From CAZMGD01 sp964565705 (lineage in GTDB: Bacteria; Actinomycetota; Acidimicrobiia; Acidimicrobiales; Ilumatobacteraceae): a DNA stretch of 13,215 nucleotides. The notes beneath the pieces were generated by a model. That model was given only the letters and a program-made list of their open reading frames with translations, did no database searches and was not told where the DNA came from. This document shows, one piece after another, positions 1 through 6,552 of this stretch; the stretch's first letter is position 1, and each line of letters begins with the position of its first letter. The stretch spans positions 1 to 13,215 of the forward strand of contig CAZMGD010000108.1 in assembly GCA_964565705.1 (NCBI GenBank). Direction: 5' to 3'. The translations under genes and the position numbers were made by a program.

Positions 1-356
1 CCGAGCAGCTGCGACTTCGGCTGCCTCCACGGACCGATGTTGGCGATGTTGCTGTTGCCGAAGCGGTCCATCTGGCTGGCGCCCATCATCACGTGACGGC
101 GGCCGGACCAGACGGTGTCGAACACGCTGCGGAACGGCGCCCAGCTCTCGATCAGCTTGTCGGTGCTGCCGATCGGCAGCTCGTTGCCGATGAAGAACGC
201 CTCGCCGTCGCTGACCAGCAGGTCGGGCTCGAACGTGGAGCGGGCGGTGCGCGTGCCGAGCATCGGGATCGTGCCCATGCCCGAGCCGAAGATCTCCCCG
301 TCGCCGCGGAACGACTCGGCGGCGGCGATCACGACCACGTCTGCGAACTCAGCCAC
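1..356 (-). CDS. ipdB: IpdB, beta subunit of the steroid ring-C-opening hydrolase (3' part missing)
   Basis: IpdB pairs with IpdA. In M. tuberculosis and Rhodococcus the IpdAB complex hydrolytically opens the last steroid ring, turning COCHEA-CoA into MOODA-CoA, although its fold is that of class I CoA transferases. The visible 118 codons carry features I recognise from Rv3552: a DGEIF-type segment near residue 19, LLVSDGEAFF near 46-55, and GRRHVMMGASQMDRFGN near 85-101. The family is about 250 residues long, so roughly half is visible and the rest lies beyond base 1. The GTG start at 354-356 overlaps the ipdA stop (349-351), giving an 8-bp overlap and probable translational coupling in the order echA20-ipdA-ipdB. 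Generic annotation would call this a CoA-transferase beta subunit. I prefer IpdB because of the neighbours and the residue-level resemblance, which I compared from memory. Confidence 0.93.
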   Translation of the reverse strand, partial: MAEFADVVVIAAAESFRGDGEIFGSGMGTIPMLGTRTARSTFEPDLLVSDGEAFFIGNELPIGSTDKLIESWAPFRSVFDTVWSGRRHVMMGASQMDRFGNSNIANIGPWRQPKSQLL

Positions 357-1227
357 TGGCCTGCTCCTTCTTCCACTCGGTGACGGCGGCTTGATAGGCG
401 GCTTCGTCGCCCGACAGGAAGCGTTCGCGGAACGTTGTCCACGCGTCGGGATCGACGGCCGCTGCGGCGTAGGCCTTCTGGAACGCCTCGTCGCGCCCGT
501 AGTCGGGTTCGCAGGTCGTGAAGTGGGCGCCGTTCGGGGCCTCGATCACGCCGTCCACCATGCTGCGGTTGATCTTCAGGGTGTGGAACGTGCCCTCGTC
601 GAGCAGGTGCTCCGTGGGCACGATCTTCTCCGCCGACAGGAAGCGGCGGCCCTTCTCGCAGGCGCCGAGGAACAGATCGTCGAAGTACAGGTCGGGCCCG
701 AGGAACTGGGCGTTGCCGCGGGCGTCAGCGCGGTTGAGGTGCACGAACGCAGCGTCGAGGCGGATCGCCGGGACGGCCAGCAGCTCCTCGCCGTCGTCGT
801 AGGGCGAGGTGACCGTCTTCAGCGACGGCACGACCTCCATCACGCCCGAGCCGAGCCCGGAGCGGGTCGGCAGGAACGGCAGCCGCAGCGACCCTGCGTA
901 CAGCGCCCACTGCAGCATGCCCTCGTCGTATTCGACCGGCTCGGCGATCGTGCCGGTCTGGCGGGCGATGCGGAAGTGCGGTTCGAGCGCGATCGAGTCG
1001 AGCGACACGAAGCCGTAGATCAGCTTGCGCACCTTGCCGGCCGCGCACAGCAGGCCGACGTCGGGCCCGCCGTAGGACACGACCGTCAGGTCGGTCACGC
1101 CGGTGTTGAGCAGCGCCCGGACGAGGCTCATCGGCTTGCGCCGGCTGCCCCAGCCGCCGATGCCGAGCGTCATGCCGCTCTCGATCGTGGCGACCGCGGC
1201 CGCCTCTGTCGTCAGCTTGTCAGCCAT
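349..1227 (-). CDS. ipdA: IpdA, alpha subunit of the steroid ring-C-opening hydrolase
   Basis: This is the alpha subunit partner of IpdB in cytoplasmic late cholesterol/steroid breakdown. The protein has 292 residues, the length I recall for Rv3551. Recognisable blocks are a GIGGWGSRRKPM glycine-rich segment (residues 22-33), SYGGPDVGLLCAAGKV (51-66), YGFVSLDS (71-78), DEGML (101-105), RLPFLPTRSGLG, YFDDLFL, and GAHFTT followed by PDYGRDEAFQ. Glu102 in DEGML is probably the glutamate reported as essential in the characterised enzymes, but that alignment is from memory. I chose the ATG at 1225-1227 because GAGAGG (1232-1237, minus) lies four bases upstream. An in-frame GTG at 1239 would add four residues. 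The gap to echA20 is about 24 bases, so the genes are almost certainly one transcript. Confidence 0.94.
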   Translation of the reverse strand: MADKLTTEAAAVATIESGMTLGIGGWGSRRKPMSLVRALLNTGVTDLTVVSYGGPDVGLLCAAGKVRKLIYGFVSLDSIALEPHFRIARQTGTIAEPVEYDEGMLQWALYAGSLRLPFLPTRSGLGSGVMEVVPSLKTVTSPYDDGEELLAVPAIRLDAAFVHLNRADARGNAQFLGPDLYFDDLFLGACEKGRRFLSAEKIVPTEHLLDEGTFHTLKINRSMVDGVIEAPNGAHFTTCEPDYGRDEAFQKAYAAAAVDPDAWTTFRERFLSGDEAAYQAAVTEWKKEQASG

Positions 1228-1251
1228 CTGACCTCTCACTTGCCGGAACTC

Positions 1252-2013
1252 TCATGTGCTGGTGTCGGCGTCGCGGCCCTCGACGAACGCATCGCGCAGT
1301 TCGTCGCTGACCCCCGACAGGTTGAGCTCGAACGTGAAGCCCTGCTCGAAGCGGTAGCTCTTGCGGACGTCCCACAGGTCGATGCCGTTGAGGCTCTCCT
1401 TGGCGGCGCGGATCACCGTCGGGGACTTCGCCGCGATCGACTCGGCGACCTTGAACGCCGCCTCGCGCAGCTGCTCGCGCGGCACGACCTCGAGCACCGA
1501 GCCCCACGCGTGCAGCTCGGCAGCCGTGGCGTTGGCCGACGTGTAGACCATCGAGCGCATCTTGTGCTGCGGCACGAGGCGGGACAGGTGGGTGGCGGCG
1601 CCGAGCGCGCCGCGGTCGACCTCGGGGAGGCCGAAGAACGCGTCGTCGCTGGCGACGATCACGTCGGAGTTGCCGACGAGACCGATGCCGCCGCCGACGC
1701 AGAACCCGTTGACCGCGGCGATCACTGGGACCGCGCACTCGTACACGGCGGCGAACGCCTCGTAGCAGCCCTTGTTGGCGCCGATCAGAGCGCCGAACCC
1801 CTCGGTGTTCTGCATCTCCTTGATGTCCACGCCGGCGTTGAAGCCGCGGCCCTCGGCGCGCAGCACGACCGCCCGCACCGCGTTGTCCTGCCCGTGGGCC
1901 CTGACCACGTCGGCCAGCTCGAACCACTGGGCCACGGTGAGGGCGTTGACGGGCGGGCAGTCCATGACGACTTCGGCGATGCCGCGCGAGTCGGTGGAGG
2001 TCGTGATCCCCAT
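1252..2013 (-). CDS. echA20: EchA20, crotonase-fold steroid ring-D hydrolase
   Basis: EchA20 is a crotonase-superfamily enzyme that, in M. tuberculosis, hydrolytically opens steroid ring D of the HIP-derived CoA thioester just before IpdAB acts. The 253-residue product shows the crotonase oxyanion-hole segments: RGFNAGVDIKEM (56-67) and NGFCVGGGIGLVGNSD (102-117). It also has FGLPEVDRGALGAATHLSRLVP (127-148), which closely matches my memory of Rv3550, and a QGFTFELNLSGV block near the C terminus. It is the first gene of the echA20-ipdA-ipdB operon. The ATG at 2011-2013 has no ribosome binding site. Instead a -10-like TAGGGT ends nine bases upstream, which suggests a leaderless message. An ordinary enoyl-CoA hydratase is the alternative name, but the neighbours argue strongly for EchA20. 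Confidence 0.93.
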   Translation of the reverse strand: MGITTSTDSRGIAEVVMDCPPVNALTVAQWFELADVVRAHGQDNAVRAVVLRAEGRGFNAGVDIKEMQNTEGFGALIGANKGCYEAFAAVYECAVPVIAAVNGFCVGGGIGLVGNSDVIVASDDAFFGLPEVDRGALGAATHLSRLVPQHKMRSMVYTSANATAAELHAWGSVLEVVPREQLREAAFKVAESIAAKSPTVIRAAKESLNGIDLWDVRKSYRFEQGFTFELNLSGVSDELRDAFVEGRDADTST

Positions 2014-2022
2014 AGTCGGGCG

Positions 2023-2052
2023 ACCCTAGCGCCGGATCTGACGGGGTGTCAG
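2023..2052 (-). promoter_or_regulatory. Promoter of the echA20-ipdAB operon
   Basis: On the minus strand CTGACA (2052-2047) matches the -35 consensus TTGACA at five of six bases. After an 18-base spacer comes TAGGGT (2028-2023), which fits the actinobacterial TANNNT -10. Nine bases later is the ATG of echA20, so transcription probably begins at or next to the start codon. The sequence match is direct; promoter activity is inferred. Confidence 0.6.
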
Positions 2053-2054
2053 AT
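2036..2054. promoter_or_regulatory. 19-bp perfect palindrome, probable TetR-type operator
   Basis: The 7-bp arms ATCTGAC and GTCAGAT are perfect inverted repeats around the 5-bp centre GGGGT. The site covers the proposed -35 box of the echA20 promoter and also the last codons and stop (2049-2051) of the upstream dinB gene. Size and position are what one expects of a TetR-family repressor site. Mycobacteria control these genes with KstR2, whose box as I know it (around CAAG..CTTG) is different, so the regulator here is unknown. I saw no second copy in this window. Confidence 0.6.
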
Positions 2055-2654
2055 TCGGGGAGCGCCGAGGGTTCCTGGCGCCGGGGCGTACGGCTGGAAG
2101 AAGTCGTTGGCCGGCGCGCCGGCCTGGCTGAGGACGATCGCCGGGACGGCCATGCCGTCGATCTGCTCGCGGATGATGTCCGCGTGTCCGGCATGGCGAG
2201 CCATCTCCTCGATCTGGTGCACCAGGCGGTAGCGAGTGACAGCAGGCCGGGCGTCGAAGATGCCGAACCACGGTGCCGGCGGTTCGACGATCGGCCGCGA
2301 CGGATCCGTCGCCCGGATGGCCGCGATGTACTCGGCGCGTGCCGCGTCGAAGTCGGCGAGCGCGTCGGCCGCCCGCTCGGTGTCGGTCAAGGCGAAGCTG
2401 CCCTCGTAGGCGGCGAACGCGTCGGCGTCGGGACCGCCCTCGCTGCCGCGGTCTGCAGTCAGCCGGTCGATCGTGCCGCGCATGCAGTGGGTGGCGTGCT
2501 TGAGCAACCCGCCGATGGACAGCGCGCTGCGACATGGCTGCATGCGGGTCTGCTCGTCGGTGAGCCCGATCGCCGCGGCGCGCAGGGCCTCGAGTTGCTG
2601 GTCGATGTATCTGACGATCGTCGTGACCTCGTCGTCGCAGGCAGGGGTGTACAT
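2049..2654 (-). CDS. DinB/DUF664 family metalloprotein
   Basis: This 201-residue protein belongs to the DinB-like four-helix bundle superfamily, the group that includes mycothiol- and bacillithiol-dependent transferases. Evidence is the helix with LKHATHC (His53 as probable metal ligand) and the signature HQIEEMARHAGHADIIREQIDG region (146-167), where His154 and His157 are candidate metal ligands. The substrate cannot be told; actinobacterial members are often guessed to be mycothiol-linked detoxification enzymes. The ATG at 2652-2654 is chosen because AGGAG (2663-2667, minus) lies eight bases upstream, and because homology-like sequence begins shortly after it; longer starts in this frame would overlap the divergent gene. 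Its stop lies inside the palindrome that controls echA20. It has its own ribosome binding site and a divergent promoter region, so it is not obviously part of the steroid operon. Confidence 0.85.
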   Translation of the reverse strand: MYTPACDDEVTTIVRYIDQQLEALRAAAIGLTDEQTRMQPCRSALSIGGLLKHATHCMRGTIDRLTADRGSEGGPDADAFAAYEGSFALTDTERAADALADFDAARAEYIAAIRATDPSRPIVEPPAPWFGIFDARPAVTRYRLVHQIEEMARHAGHADIIREQIDGMAVPAIVLSQAGAPANDFFQPYAPAPGTLGAPRI

Positions 2655-2662
2655 GGTGGTGG

Positions 2663-2667
2663 CTCCT
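2663..2667 (-). promoter_or_regulatory. Ribosome binding site of the DinB-family gene
   Basis: AGGAG on the minus strand, eight bases from the ATG at 2652-2654. It decides the start and contrasts with the neighbouring genes, which look leaderless. Confidence 0.6.
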
Positions 2668-2740
2668 TGATCGTGTGTGCTGGCATCGTGCACCCCAGAA
2701 CTGGCCATCTGGTGTCCATGTTCTGCGGAGTCCGTGCCAC

Positions 2741-2758
2741 GACGTAACGTCACGCCAC
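2741..2758 (+). promoter_or_regulatory. -10 element with overlapping palindrome before the isomerase gene
   Basis: TAACGT (2745-2750) fits the actinobacterial TANNNT -10 and stands eight bases before the ATG at 2759, as in leaderless transcripts. The same bases lie inside GACGTAACGTC (2741-2751), a perfect 5+1+5 inverted repeat. A protein bound there would block the promoter. The -35 region (about 2721-2726, TTCTGC) is a poor match. The rest of the divergent gap (2655-2740) shows no other clear site. Confidence 0.4.
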
Positions 2759-3562
2759 ATGGGGGATGTGGGGATCTGTCTGGCCACGTTGATCGGCGAT
2801 CCGATGATGGCGGGACCGCCGGAGGTGCTGGCCGCAGCGGAGGCGATCGTCGCCGCCGGGGTGGAGCACACGTCGGTGTGGTCGCACCAGCTGGCGATGC
2901 TCGGTGATCCGCAGCGGTTGGGGCTGCGCGTGTCGGTCGTCGAGGCGACGACGTCGTGGTCGGCTGGTCCGACCGACGCCGCCCGTGCCGAGGCCGAGGC
3001 GATGATCGGTCAGGCCGCCGAGCACGGCGCGACGAAGCTGGTGGCCGTGTGCCTCGACCCGACGTGCGACCTCGACGTCGCCCGTGAGGGCTTGGCGATG
3101 GTGGTCGAGATCGGATCCTCGGCCGGTGTGCAGGCGTGCGTCGAGTTCCTACCCTGGACCGGCATCCCCGATCTCGCCACGGCGTGGAGGCTGGTGGAGC
3201 CGCTCGGTGCCGGCGCCGGGATCCTGGTCGACACGTGGCACTGGCAGCGCCAGCCAGGCGGCCCGGCACCCGACTTGCTGGCGACGATCCCCGGCGAGCG
3301 CATCGGGTACGTCCAGCTCTGCGACGCCGCGCCGGGCGACGGCCGGTCGATGGAGGAGGCGATGTCGGGTCGTCTGCTCCCCGGCGACGGCGTGGTCGAC
3401 GCCGGCGCGCTCGCCGCCGTGCTCCAGTCCACCGGCGCGGACCCGGTGATCGCGACCGAGGTCTTCAACCCGTCTGTGCTCGCCGAGCGCGGCGTCCCCG
3501 CCTTCGCCGGCGCCTGCGCGGTGCAAGGCGCCACCTGGTTCGGCAACCTGCGGTCGTTCTGA
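2759..3562 (+). CDS. Sugar phosphate isomerase/epimerase family protein (xylose isomerase-like TIM barrel)
   Basis: The 267-residue product has the layout of the AP-endonuclease-2/xylose-isomerase-like TIM barrel family (IolE, hydroxypyruvate isomerase, sugar phosphate isomerase/epimerase). Probable metal ligands are visible at the strand ends: Glu129 in CVEFLPW, Asp158 and His161 in ILVDTWHWQR, Gln186 in YVQLCDA, and Glu234 in ATEVFNP. RLLPGDG (205-211) is the usual loop before the last strands. The substrate cannot be assigned. I chose the ATG at 2759 because a TANNNT box lies eight bases upstream and homologous sequence (GICLATLIGD) begins four residues later; a GTG at 2768 is possible. 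The last codons (NLRSF and TGA) are part of the 65-bp repeat, with the stop codon in a hairpin loop, so the C terminus may have been reshaped by repeat insertion. The gene stands alone on its strand. Confidence 0.85.
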   Translation: MGDVGICLATLIGDPMMAGPPEVLAAAEAIVAAGVEHTSVWSHQLAMLGDPQRLGLRVSVVEATTSWSAGPTDAARAEAEAMIGQAAEHGATKLVAVCLDPTCDLDVAREGLAMVVEIGSSAGVQACVEFLPWTGIPDLATAWRLVEPLGAGAGILVDTWHWQRQPGGPAPDLLATIPGERIGYVQLCDAAPGDGRSMEEAMSGRLLPGDGVVDAGALAAVLQSTGADPVIATEVFNPSVLAERGVPAFAGACAVQGATWFGNLRSF

Positions 3563-3603
3563 TCCCGGTTCGGGCGTGGTTCGACCGCAGGTTTGTGGTG
3601 GGG
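3539..3603. repeat. First copy of the 65-bp hairpin repeat
   Basis: This copy begins inside the end of the isomerase gene. Arms AACCTGCGGTCG (3545-3556) and CGACCGCAGGTT (3582-3593) are a perfect 12-bp inverted repeat around a 25-base loop. The loop holds the isomerase stop codon (3560-3562) and an inner CCCG-GTT-CGGG hairpin. The same motif recurs exactly 65 bases downstream (for example GGCAAC at 3542 and 3607). No T-run follows the right arm, so this is not a classic intrinsic terminator. Confidence 0.8.
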
Positions 3604-3637
3604 GTTGGCAACTTGCGGTTGTTCTGATCCCGTTTTG
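3604..3637. repeat. Second repeat copy, cut off by the assembly gap
   Basis: These 34 bases start the second unit and match the first with a few C-to-T changes. The sequence then runs into Ns. They are identical, base for base, to 3738-3771 on the other side of the gap. Confidence 0.85.
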
Positions 3638-3737
3638 NNNNNNNNNNNNNNNNNNNNNNNNNNNNNNNNNNNNNNNNNNNNNNNNNNNNNNNNNNNNNNN
3701 NNNNNNNNNNNNNNNNNNNNNNNNNNNNNNNNNNNNN
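3638..3737. other. Assembly gap of exactly 100 N
   Basis: A run of exactly 100 N is the usual placeholder for a gap of unknown size. Both sides carry the same 34-bp repeat sequence, so the contigs ended in an unresolved repeat. The true length could be many repeat units, or even negative if the contig ends simply overlap by 34 bp. Any protein translated through this stretch is meaningless. Confidence 0.95.
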
Positions 3738-3806
3738 GTTGGCAACTTGCGGTTGTTCTGATCCCGTTTTGGGCGTGGTTCGACCGCAGGTTCGTTTTGG
3801 GTTGGG
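3738..3806. repeat. Last copy of the hairpin repeat
   Basis: Arms AACTTGCGGTTG (3744-3755) and CGACCGCAGGTT (3781-3792) enclose a 25-base loop, the same geometry as the first copy. The two arm differences from the first copy (C to T in the left arm) become G-U pairs in plus-strand RNA, so the stem survives. The inner hairpin is now CCCG-TTT-TGGG, again with one G-U pair. CGTTTT follows the right arm, so this copy could act as a weak terminator before the next gene. Confidence 0.8.
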
Positions 3807-3818
3807 TACGGTGGCGGG
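3807..3818 (+). promoter_or_regulatory. -10-like element for the metallophosphoesterase gene
   Basis: TACGGT (3807-3812) fits TANNNT and stands six bases before the GTG at 3819, with no ribosome binding site between. This is the leaderless layout also seen before three other genes here. The bases upstream belong to the repeat array; no good -35 is seen. Confidence 0.4.
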
Positions 3819-4697
3819 GTGTCCGTGTTGATCGCCCAGATCACCGACCTGCACGTCGTCGCCGAGGGGCCAGGTAAGGGGCTCGTCGACACGGCCGCGC
3901 ACCTCGCCGCCGCTGCGCGCTGCCTCAACGACATGCGCCGGAGGCCGGACGCCGTGGTCGTCACGGGCGACCTCGTCGACGACGCGACGATCGGGGAGTA
4001 CCGCCGGCTGGCTCCGCTGCTCTCGTCGATCGAGGCCCCCCTGTACCTGCTGCCGGGAAACCACGACGACCCGGTGGTGATGGCGGCTGCGTTCCCCGAC
4101 CACGCCTACCTGCGGTCCACGCCCGGTGGCACGTTCGACTTCGTGGTCGATCTCGGCGAGGTGGTGCTGGTCGCGCTCGACACGACGGTCCGGGGCGCGG
4201 CCCAGGGTGCGCTGGGCGTGACGCAGCTGGAGTGGTTGGACGCCACGCTGGAGCGCCTTGCCGCCAAGCCGGTGCTGATCGCGATGCACCATCCCCCGTT
4301 CGAGACCGGCATCTGGTGGATGGACGCGATGGGCCTGGAGGGTGCGGCCGAGTTCGCCGCGGTGCTCACCCGGCACGCCAACGCGCGGCGGGTGGTCTGC
4401 GGTCACATCCACCGCTCGGTGACCGCGACGATCGGCGGTGCCGTCGTGAGCGTCGCGCCGAGCACTGGGCAGCAGATCCGCCTCGACCTCGACGGGGTCG
4501 GCGCAGGGATCACCGACGAACAGTCGCAGCTCGCACTCCACCTGTGGACGGGCGGAGGATGGGTCTCGCACGAGACGGCGTTCCGGGTGGAGCGAGAGAT
4601 CGACATCACGACGCAGTGGCCCGGTTTCGATCAGGTGGCCGCCGCGTTGCATGCTGCCGGGCCGAGTGCGCGCAAGCCAGCGCCCACCGATCGCTGA
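3819..4697 (+). CDS. CpdA-like class III metallophosphoesterase
   Basis: A 292-residue calcineurin-like phosphoesterase of the CpdA/Rv0805 type (3',5'-cyclic nucleotide phosphodiesterase group). All dimetal motifs are present and in order: DLH (Asp10, His12), GDLVD (Asp51), GNHDD (Asn81, His82), AMHHPP (His157), GHIH (His196, His198). Members of this group hydrolyse cAMP slowly and often other phosphodiesters, so the physiological substrate is open. There is no signal peptide, so the enzyme should be cytoplasmic. The GTG at 3819 fits the start of the family's first strand (VLIAQITDLH) and the upstream -10 element. The SDR gene follows after 30 bases, probably on the same transcript. The gene begins directly after the hairpin repeat array. 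Confidence 0.88.
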   Translation: MSVLIAQITDLHVVAEGPGKGLVDTAAHLAAAARCLNDMRRRPDAVVVTGDLVDDATIGEYRRLAPLLSSIEAPLYLLPGNHDDPVVMAAAFPDHAYLRSTPGGTFDFVVDLGEVVLVALDTTVRGAAQGALGVTQLEWLDATLERLAAKPVLIAMHHPPFETGIWWMDAMGLEGAAEFAAVLTRHANARRVVCGHIHRSVTATIGGAVVSVAPSTGQQIRLDLDGVGAGITDEQSQLALHLWTGGGWVSHETAFRVEREIDITTQWPGFDQVAAALHAAGPSARKPAPTDR

Positions 4698-4727
4698 TCG
4701 CCCCACCGACGACGAGGAACGAGGCCG

Positions 4728-5471
4728 ATGATCCAGATCGACATGACCGGGCGGGTCGCCGTCGTCACCGGTGGCACCAAGGGCGTGGGCCGCGGCATCG
4801 CCCAGCGCTTCGCCGACGCGGGGGCGACCGTGGTCGTCGGCGCCCGTAACCCCGTCGACGACCTGCCGGCCGGGTGGACGTTCCTGCCGGCCGATCTCCG
4901 CGACGCCGAGGCGGCGACGGCGTTCGTCGACGGCGTGGTCGAGGCGCACGGGCGCATCGACGTGCTGGTCAACAACGCCGGTGGCTCGCCGCCGGCCGAG
5001 ACCGCGACCGCGACCGCGCGGTTCACACAGCGCATCGTCGACCTCAACCTGCTCAGCTCGATCTACACGTCGCAGCGCGCCAACCACCACATGCAGGCCG
5101 GCGACGGCGGCTCGATCGTCAACATCAACAGCGTCGTGGCGATCCGCCCGGCACCGACCACCGCGGCGTACGGCGCGGCCAAGGCCGGACTGGCCAGCTT
5201 CACCGTGACCGCCGGCCAGGAGTGGGCGCCGAGGGTGCGCGTCAACGGCGTGATCTGCGGCATGGTCCGCACCGAGCAGGCCGACCTGTTCTACGGCGAC
5301 GCCGAGGGCATCGCCCGCGTCGAGGCCGGGATCCCGATCGGGCGCCTGGCACTACCCGCCGACATCGGTGACGCCTGCGTCTTCCTCGCCTCGCCGATGG
5401 CCAGCTACATCACCGGCACCAACGTCCTCGTCCACGGCGGCGGCGACCGCCCGCCCTTCCTCGACGCCTGA
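4728..5471 (+). CDS. Short-chain dehydrogenase/reductase, probably the Rv3549c-type SDR of the steroid ring C/D cluster
   Basis: A classical 247-residue SDR (NAD(P)-dependent). It has the nucleotide-binding TGGTKGVG (14-21), NNAG (82-85), catalytic Ser135, Tyr148 and Lys152 (YGAAK), and a C-terminal HGGGDRPPFLDA. The sequence around EWAPRVRVNGVICGMVRTEQADLFYGD and the proline-rich end resembles my memory of M. tuberculosis Rv3549c, which lies next to echA20 in the KstR2 regulon; its exact reaction is not settled to my knowledge. GAGGAA (4714-4719) eight bases upstream supports the ATG at 4728. It is 30 bases behind the phosphoesterase and so probably shares its promoter. A generic 3-oxoacyl-ACP reductase name would be less informative. 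Confidence 0.85.
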   Translation: MIQIDMTGRVAVVTGGTKGVGRGIAQRFADAGATVVVGARNPVDDLPAGWTFLPADLRDAEAATAFVDGVVEAHGRIDVLVNNAGGSPPAETATATARFTQRIVDLNLLSSIYTSQRANHHMQAGDGGSIVNINSVVAIRPAPTTAAYGAAKAGLASFTVTAGQEWAPRVRVNGVICGMVRTEQADLFYGDAEGIARVEAGIPIGRLALPADIGDACVFLASPMASYITGTNVLVHGGGDRPPFLDA

Positions 5472-5498
5472 CTGCGGAAGGGGCGGGTGAGGCGGCAG

Positions 5499-5511
5499 TA
5501 GGTTCGCCGGG
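5499..5511 (+). promoter_or_regulatory. -10-like element for the amidohydrolase gene
   Basis: TAGGTT (5499-5504) fits TANNNT and stands seven bases before the GTG at 5512, with no ribosome binding site between. This suggests an independent leaderless transcript although the SDR gene ends only 40 bases upstream. No convincing -35 is seen. Confidence 0.4.

Positions 5512-6552
<1,041 letters not shown>

Noticed and set aside
1..1227. Glutaconate or 3-oxoacid CoA transferase
   Set aside because: The fold is shared, but the residue blocks and the echA20 neighbour fit the IpdAB ring hydrolase, which is known not to act as a CoA transferase.
2014..2060. A mycobacterial-type KstR2 box
   Set aside because: I looked for the CAAG..CTTG core near echA20 and upstream of the SDR and saw none; a different palindrome is present instead.
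115..2232. A 705-codon open frame on the plus strand
   Set aside because: It is antisense to ipdA and echA20, which have clear family motifs. Its product is low-complexity Arg/Ala/Gly/Val/Glu sequence typical of GC-rich shadow frames.
3545..3593. Classic rho-independent terminator for the isomerase gene
   Set aside because: The stem is strong, but it begins before the stop codon and is followed by G-rich rather than T-rich sequence. I list it as a repeat instead.
3539..3806. CRISPR array
   Set aside because: The copies are directly tandem with a 65-bp period and no unique spacers, and one copy is inside a coding gene. No cas genes are present.
3465..5090. A long minus-strand frame across the gap
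   Set aside because: It reads through the 100 N and opposite the phosphoesterase and SDR genes. The proline/threonine-rich repeats in it are just the hairpin repeat translated backwards.
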